This document shows positions 60,844 to 64,000 of a stretch of 64,000 nucleotides of DNA, in pieces. The stretch comes from an uncultured Bacteroides sp. Its GTDB lineage: Bacteria > Bacteroidota > Bacteroidia > Bacteroidales > Bacteroidaceae. The notes below the pieces were generated by a model that searched no databases, was not told where the DNA came from, and saw nothing but the letters and a program-made list of their open reading frames with translations. The DNA is taken from contig NZ_CAUFUE010000023.1 in NCBI RefSeq assembly GCF_959029255.1, positions 1 through 64,000 of the forward strand, given 5' to 3'. Each line of letters opens with the position of its first letter. Within the stretch, counting starts at the first letter, position 1. A program made the position numbers and the translations under genes.

Positions 60844-61905
60844 TTAGTATTCATTGAAATATTCCTGAATCTGTTTCCAATCATTGGTCTTAGTCAATGC
60901 AAGCATCAACAGTACGCGTGATTTCTGTGGATTAAGTTCCTGGGATGCTACGAACTGATATTTTACATCGTCTACTTCAGCATCAAGGGAAGTCGGACCA
61001 GTCGGTACCCTTGACGAGCGGACAACGAGGATACCTTTCTTGCGTGCATCCATCAAAACCGGGAATATATTCTTATGAATGTTTCCATTACCTACTCCTG
61101 CATGGATGATGCCTTTGTAACCGTTGCTCAGCATAGGGGTAACCATATCAGGCTCGATATTTGAATAGCTATAAACGATTCCTACTTTGGGGAGTGAGTT
61201 TAAGTTGGTTACGTCGAATACAGATTGTGTGGTATGCTTCTTCACTGACGACATGTTGTATGTCACCTTACCGTTCAATACATATCCGAGCGCGCCTGCA
61301 TTGGGAGCTTGGAATGTTTGTACATCAACAGTATTCATCTTCAATACGCTTGTAGCACCAAGCACACTTCCGTTCATGGCTACTAAAACGCCTTTACCTT
61401 TTGATTCTTTTGCTCCTGCCACAACAACGGCATTGTATAAGTTAAGAGGTCCGTCGGCACTAAGGGCTGTAGAAGGACGCATAGCTCCAACCAGAACTAC
61501 CGGCTTGTCACTCTTAACCGTCAGGTTAAGGAAATAAGCGGTTTCTTCCATAGTGTCGGTTCCGTGGGTAATAACGATACCATCGATATCCGAACGTTTC
61601 AAAAGTTGGTTTATCTTTTTTGCAAGAATCAGCCATACCTCGTCGTTCATGTCTTGTGAGCCGATTTTAACGATTTGCTCACCCGTCACGTTAGCAATGT
61701 TTTTTATTTCAGGTACGGCATCGAGCAGGGTTCCGATAGCTACCTGGCCTGCAGTGTAGTTAGTTGCTGTTGCAGATGCTCCTGTTCCGGCAATTGTCCC
61801 TCCGGTTGCAAGGATATGGATGTTAGGTTTCTGCTGTGCAAAAACCATCGCTACAGAAAACAGTAGCATTGCAGCTACCATACTAAGTCTTTTTAATTTT
61901 TTCAT
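60844..61905 (-). CDS. ansB: Type II L-asparaginase, periplasmic
   Basis: A 353-aa enzyme with a signal peptide (MVAAMLLFSVAMVFA). Both catalytic Thr motifs are present: ATGGTIAGTG and VITHGTDTMEET, plus the Asp/Lys-containing VGAMRPSTALSADGP. It hydrolyses asparagine to aspartate and ammonia in the periplasm. It lies between the dicarboxylate transporter and the porin in one operon, divergent from aspartase, which would take the product on to fumarate. Confidence 0.92.
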   Translation of the reverse strand: MKKLKRLSMVAAMLLFSVAMVFAQQKPNIHILATGGTIAGTGASATATNYTAGQVAIGTLLDAVPEIKNIANVTGEQIVKIGSQDMNDEVWLILAKKINQLLKRSDIDGIVITHGTDTMEETAYFLNLTVKSDKPVVLVGAMRPSTALSADGPLNLYNAVVVAGAKESKGKGVLVAMNGSVLGATSVLKMNTVDVQTFQAPNAGALGYVLNGKVTYNMSSVKKHTTQSVFDVTNLNSLPKVGIVYSYSNIEPDMVTPMLSNGYKGIIHAGVGNGNIHKNIFPVLMDARKKGILVVRSSRVPTGPTSLDAEVDDVKYQFVASQELNPQKSRVLLMLALTKTNDWKQIQEYFNEY

Positions 61906-61951
61906 AACTTAATTCATTGTTTAAATTAAAAAATAGGTTGAAGTATATCTA

Positions 61952-63262
61952 TCAGAATATTTGTATGAACAACAGTCCCAGCACTATGGCGACCACCGTA
62001 GCAACCATGCCCGGCATCATGAAGGAATGGTTCAGTACGTATTTACCGATTCGGGTTGTACCTGTGCGGTCAAAGTTGATGGCAGCTACTACAGTAGGGT
62101 AGTTGGGGATGAAGAAATATCCGTTTACTGCCGGGAACATGGCTATCAGCATATATGGTGATATGCCCAAAGCAATGCCTAGCGGTAACAACGCGCGCAC
62201 TGTAGCCGCTTGGCTGTAAAGCAGGATAGACATTACAAACAACGCAACCCCGAATAACCAGGGCATCTGCCGTACAATACCTTCGATAGATTCGGTAAGT
62301 TGGGTCATATTGCCATTCAAAAACGTGTCACCCATCCAGGCAATACCGAAAATAGCGATGACAGCCTGCATTCCGGCGGGAAAGACTGAACCTTGTGTTG
62401 CCTTGATCCCATCGGTCCTGGTGACCAATAATATGATGGCTGCTGCCGAGAGCATGATAATTTCTATAATGGAAGACATGCCCAGAGTAACTGCTTCTCC
62501 GTCAATCAGGAAAGTGGGGCGCATGTCTTCGAGCGAACCGAAAAGAACGATGAAGACGGTGGCAAGAATGAATATAAGTACTGATAACATGGCATGACGC
62601 TTGTTTTTCACATCGTCAATCTTCACTTTCTTGCCGTCGAAATATCCCTCTGCCAGGCGTTTCTGATATTCAGGATCATCTGCCAATTCTTTGCCTACCC
62701 GCATGGAGCACAATGCGCCTACCAGCACACCGAGGATGGTTGCCGGGATAGTGATTTTCAATATGTCGAACAGGGTGATGTCGAATCCGGCAAGTAAACC
62801 GAGTAGTGCAACCGTAGCTGCCGAAATGGGGCTTGCCGTAATGGCTTGCTGCGAAGCGATAACCGCAATGCCCAATGGGCGCTCGGGACGAATCTTTGTT
62901 TCTGTTGCCACTTCGGCAATCACCGGAAGAACGGAATAAGCGACATGTCCTGTTCCGGCGACAAAGGTAAACAAGTAAGTTACGATAGGGCTGAGGATAG
63001 TGACATGGGATGGATTCTTACGTAGCAACTTTTCGGCTAACTTCACCATATAGTCAAGACCTCCGGCGGCCTGCATACAGGAAGCTGCAGAAATAACAGC
63101 GGCAATCATTAGCATCACATCAATTGGCGGTGCGGTGGGTTGCAGGCCGAATACAAAGGTAAGTATACCCAAACCTACGCCTCCCATCACTCCAAGGCCT
63201 ATACCTCCCAAACGTGCACCAATGATAATGGCTGTTAGAACGAATAGTAATTGTAATATCAT
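61952..63262 (-). CDS. dcuB: Anaerobic C4-dicarboxylate transporter of the Dcu family
   Basis: A 436-aa inner-membrane protein with 10 or more spans (LLFVLTAIIIGARLGGIGLG at the start; PTAPPIDVMLMIAAVISAAS; FVAGTGHVAYSVLPVIAEVA), matching DcuA/DcuB. It exchanges aspartate, fumarate and succinate across the inner membrane under anaerobic conditions. DcuA and DcuB cannot be told apart from sequence alone here. First gene of the operon with asparaginase and porin; aspartase is divergent. Confidence 0.92.
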   Translation of the reverse strand: MILQLLFVLTAIIIGARLGGIGLGVMGGVGLGILTFVFGLQPTAPPIDVMLMIAAVISAASCMQAAGGLDYMVKLAEKLLRKNPSHVTILSPIVTYLFTFVAGTGHVAYSVLPVIAEVATETKIRPERPLGIAVIASQQAITASPISAATVALLGLLAGFDITLFDILKITIPATILGVLVGALCSMRVGKELADDPEYQKRLAEGYFDGKKVKIDDVKNKRHAMLSVLIFILATVFIVLFGSLEDMRPTFLIDGEAVTLGMSSIIEIIMLSAAAIILLVTRTDGIKATQGSVFPAGMQAVIAIFGIAWMGDTFLNGNMTQLTESIEGIVRQMPWLFGVALFVMSILLYSQAATVRALLPLGIALGISPYMLIAMFPAVNGYFFIPNYPTVVAAINFDRTGTTRIGKYVLNHSFMMPGMVATVVAIVLGLLFIQIF

Positions 63263-63598
63263 ATACTTTTCAAATAAAGATTAAACAAAGACAACATTGT
63301 TTTTGCGGGTGGCTAAGTTCTGAATTAATCTTTTATATAACAAAAAAAGAAGTTAAAGTGTTTAGTGATTTTAGCGTATATTTGCTAAATGAAATCTTTG
63401 TTTGCAAAAGTGACGTTCTTATCGAGAATAAATCAAATATTTCATTTTGTCACAATAACTATTATATTATGTATATAATTGTTTTACGGTTAAAGTTTAT
63501 TAACTTAGTGTAGGACTGTATTGCTTACAAAACAATTTATTCTACCTTTGGTTATTATTTAAAAGTATACTATAATCAACTGTTAATTAATATATATT
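63263..63598. promoter_or_regulatory. Divergent regulatory region of dcuB and aspA
   Basis: The aspA promoter is ATTG (63520-63523), a 19-bp spacer and TACCTTTG (63543-63550). A second plus-strand match TATATTTG lies at 63377-63384, right before a 29-codon open frame (ATG 63389, stop 63478) with a hydrophobic tail (FHFVTITIILCI). The dcuB promoter was not placed with confidence. Confidence 0.5.
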
Positions 63599-64000
63599 AT
63601 GGAAGAGAACTTATTAAAAGGAACTCGTATAGAGAGTGACTTAATCGGTAGCCGTGAAATACCCGAAGCTGCTATGTACGGAGTACAAACCCTCAGAGGT
63701 ATCGAGAATTTTCGTATTAGTAAATTTCATCTAAACGAATATCCGTTATTCATCAATGCTCTGGCCATTACCAAAATGGGAGCAGCTATTGCAAACTTCA
63801 ATCTCGGGTTGCTTTCCGAAACTCAGGCAGATGCCATCCTAAAAGCTTGTAAAGAAATACTTGACGGCAAACATCACGAACAGTTCCCGGTAGACATGAT
63901 TCAAGGAGGAGCCGGAACTACTACCAACATGAATGCCAATGAAGTAATTGCCAATCGTGCTCTCGAACTTTTGGGACATAAACGTGGTGAATATCAATAT
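63599..64000 (+). CDS. aspA: Aspartate ammonia-lyase, N-terminal part (cut by window end)
   Basis: From ATG at 63599 the frame stays open to the window end (134 codons). It reads MEENLLKGTRIESDLIGSRE, then PEAAMYGVQTLRGIENF and GGAGTTTNMNANEVIANRA, the hallmark of the aspartase/fumarase superfamily with the N-terminal IESDLIGSREIP of AspA. It removes ammonia from aspartate to give fumarate. Divergent from the transporter and asparaginase operon. The catalytic GSS loop lies beyond the window. Confidence 0.93.
   Translation, partial: MEENLLKGTRIESDLIGSREIPEAAMYGVQTLRGIENFRISKFHLNEYPLFINALAITKMGAAIANFNLGLLSETQADAILKACKEILDGKHHEQFPVDMIQGGAGTTTNMNANEVIANRALELLGHKRGEYQY

Overview
The window looks like the chromosome of a gut Bacteroides (or a very close relative). 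The signs are Bacteroides-type promoters (TAnnTTTG, often with a TTTG-like element 19-20 bp upstream), SusC/SusD pairs, a hybrid two-component (HTCS) regulator, a FeoA-FeoB fusion, a Rho factor with a long Asn-rich insert, and TonB receptors. Species cannot be fixed from sequence alone. All family calls rest on recognised motifs and remembered family features; no database search was run.

Region 1 (about 1-4100) is the accessory module of a conjugative transposon or its remnant. It is a compact minus-strand gene string with two DUF3873-like small proteins, PcfJ- and PcfK-like proteins, small conserved unknowns and one broken gene, preceded by structured non-coding DNA. Region 2 (about 4100-13700) is a defence-type island: a 92-aa unknown behind a structured leader, a 1327-aa STAND/NACHT-like NTPase with a C-terminal PD-(D/E)XK-like nuclease, a decayed HTH regulator, and a SIR2 + HerA pair. 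Region 3 (13700-19900) is a mosaic accessory segment. It holds two related non-coding RNA genes (each with its own promoter and 3' hairpin terminator), a LuxR-type regulator, a DUF1349 lipoprotein, two copies of a small gene (one truncated), and a redox/detoxification cluster: alpha/beta hydrolase, NTF2-like protein, tautomerase, Fe-S flavoprotein, and a zinc-ribbon/split-barrel protein.

Region 4 (20189-29509) is an uptake and regulation locus of unclear substrate. It has two lone LytTR regulators at the borders, a membrane AraC regulator, a TonB receptor without a SusD partner, a DUF4876 lipoprotein, a DUF6850 beta-barrel, a small 2[4Fe-4S] ferredoxin and a TPR-AraC membrane regulator. Region 5 (29687-45708) is mostly core genome: a B12/radical SAM protein, tRNA-His, folD, ffh, a paired histidine kinase and degenerate kinase, rho, an EFR1-type ferredoxin, tilS, feoAB with its Cys-rich partner, and tRNA-Cys.

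Region 6 (45856-59503) is a polysaccharide utilization locus in the order HTCS, GH16, SusC, SusD, surface glycan-binding lipoprotein, GH3. That order matches the mixed-linkage beta-glucan locus type: GH16 cuts at the cell surface, SusC/D and the binding protein import oligosaccharides, GH3 releases glucose, and the HTCS senses the products. Region 7 (59641-64000) handles asparagine and aspartate: a porin, periplasmic asparaginase and a C4-dicarboxylate transporter on one strand, divergent from aspartase (cut by the window end). Together these could turn asparagine into aspartate and then fumarate for anaerobic respiration.
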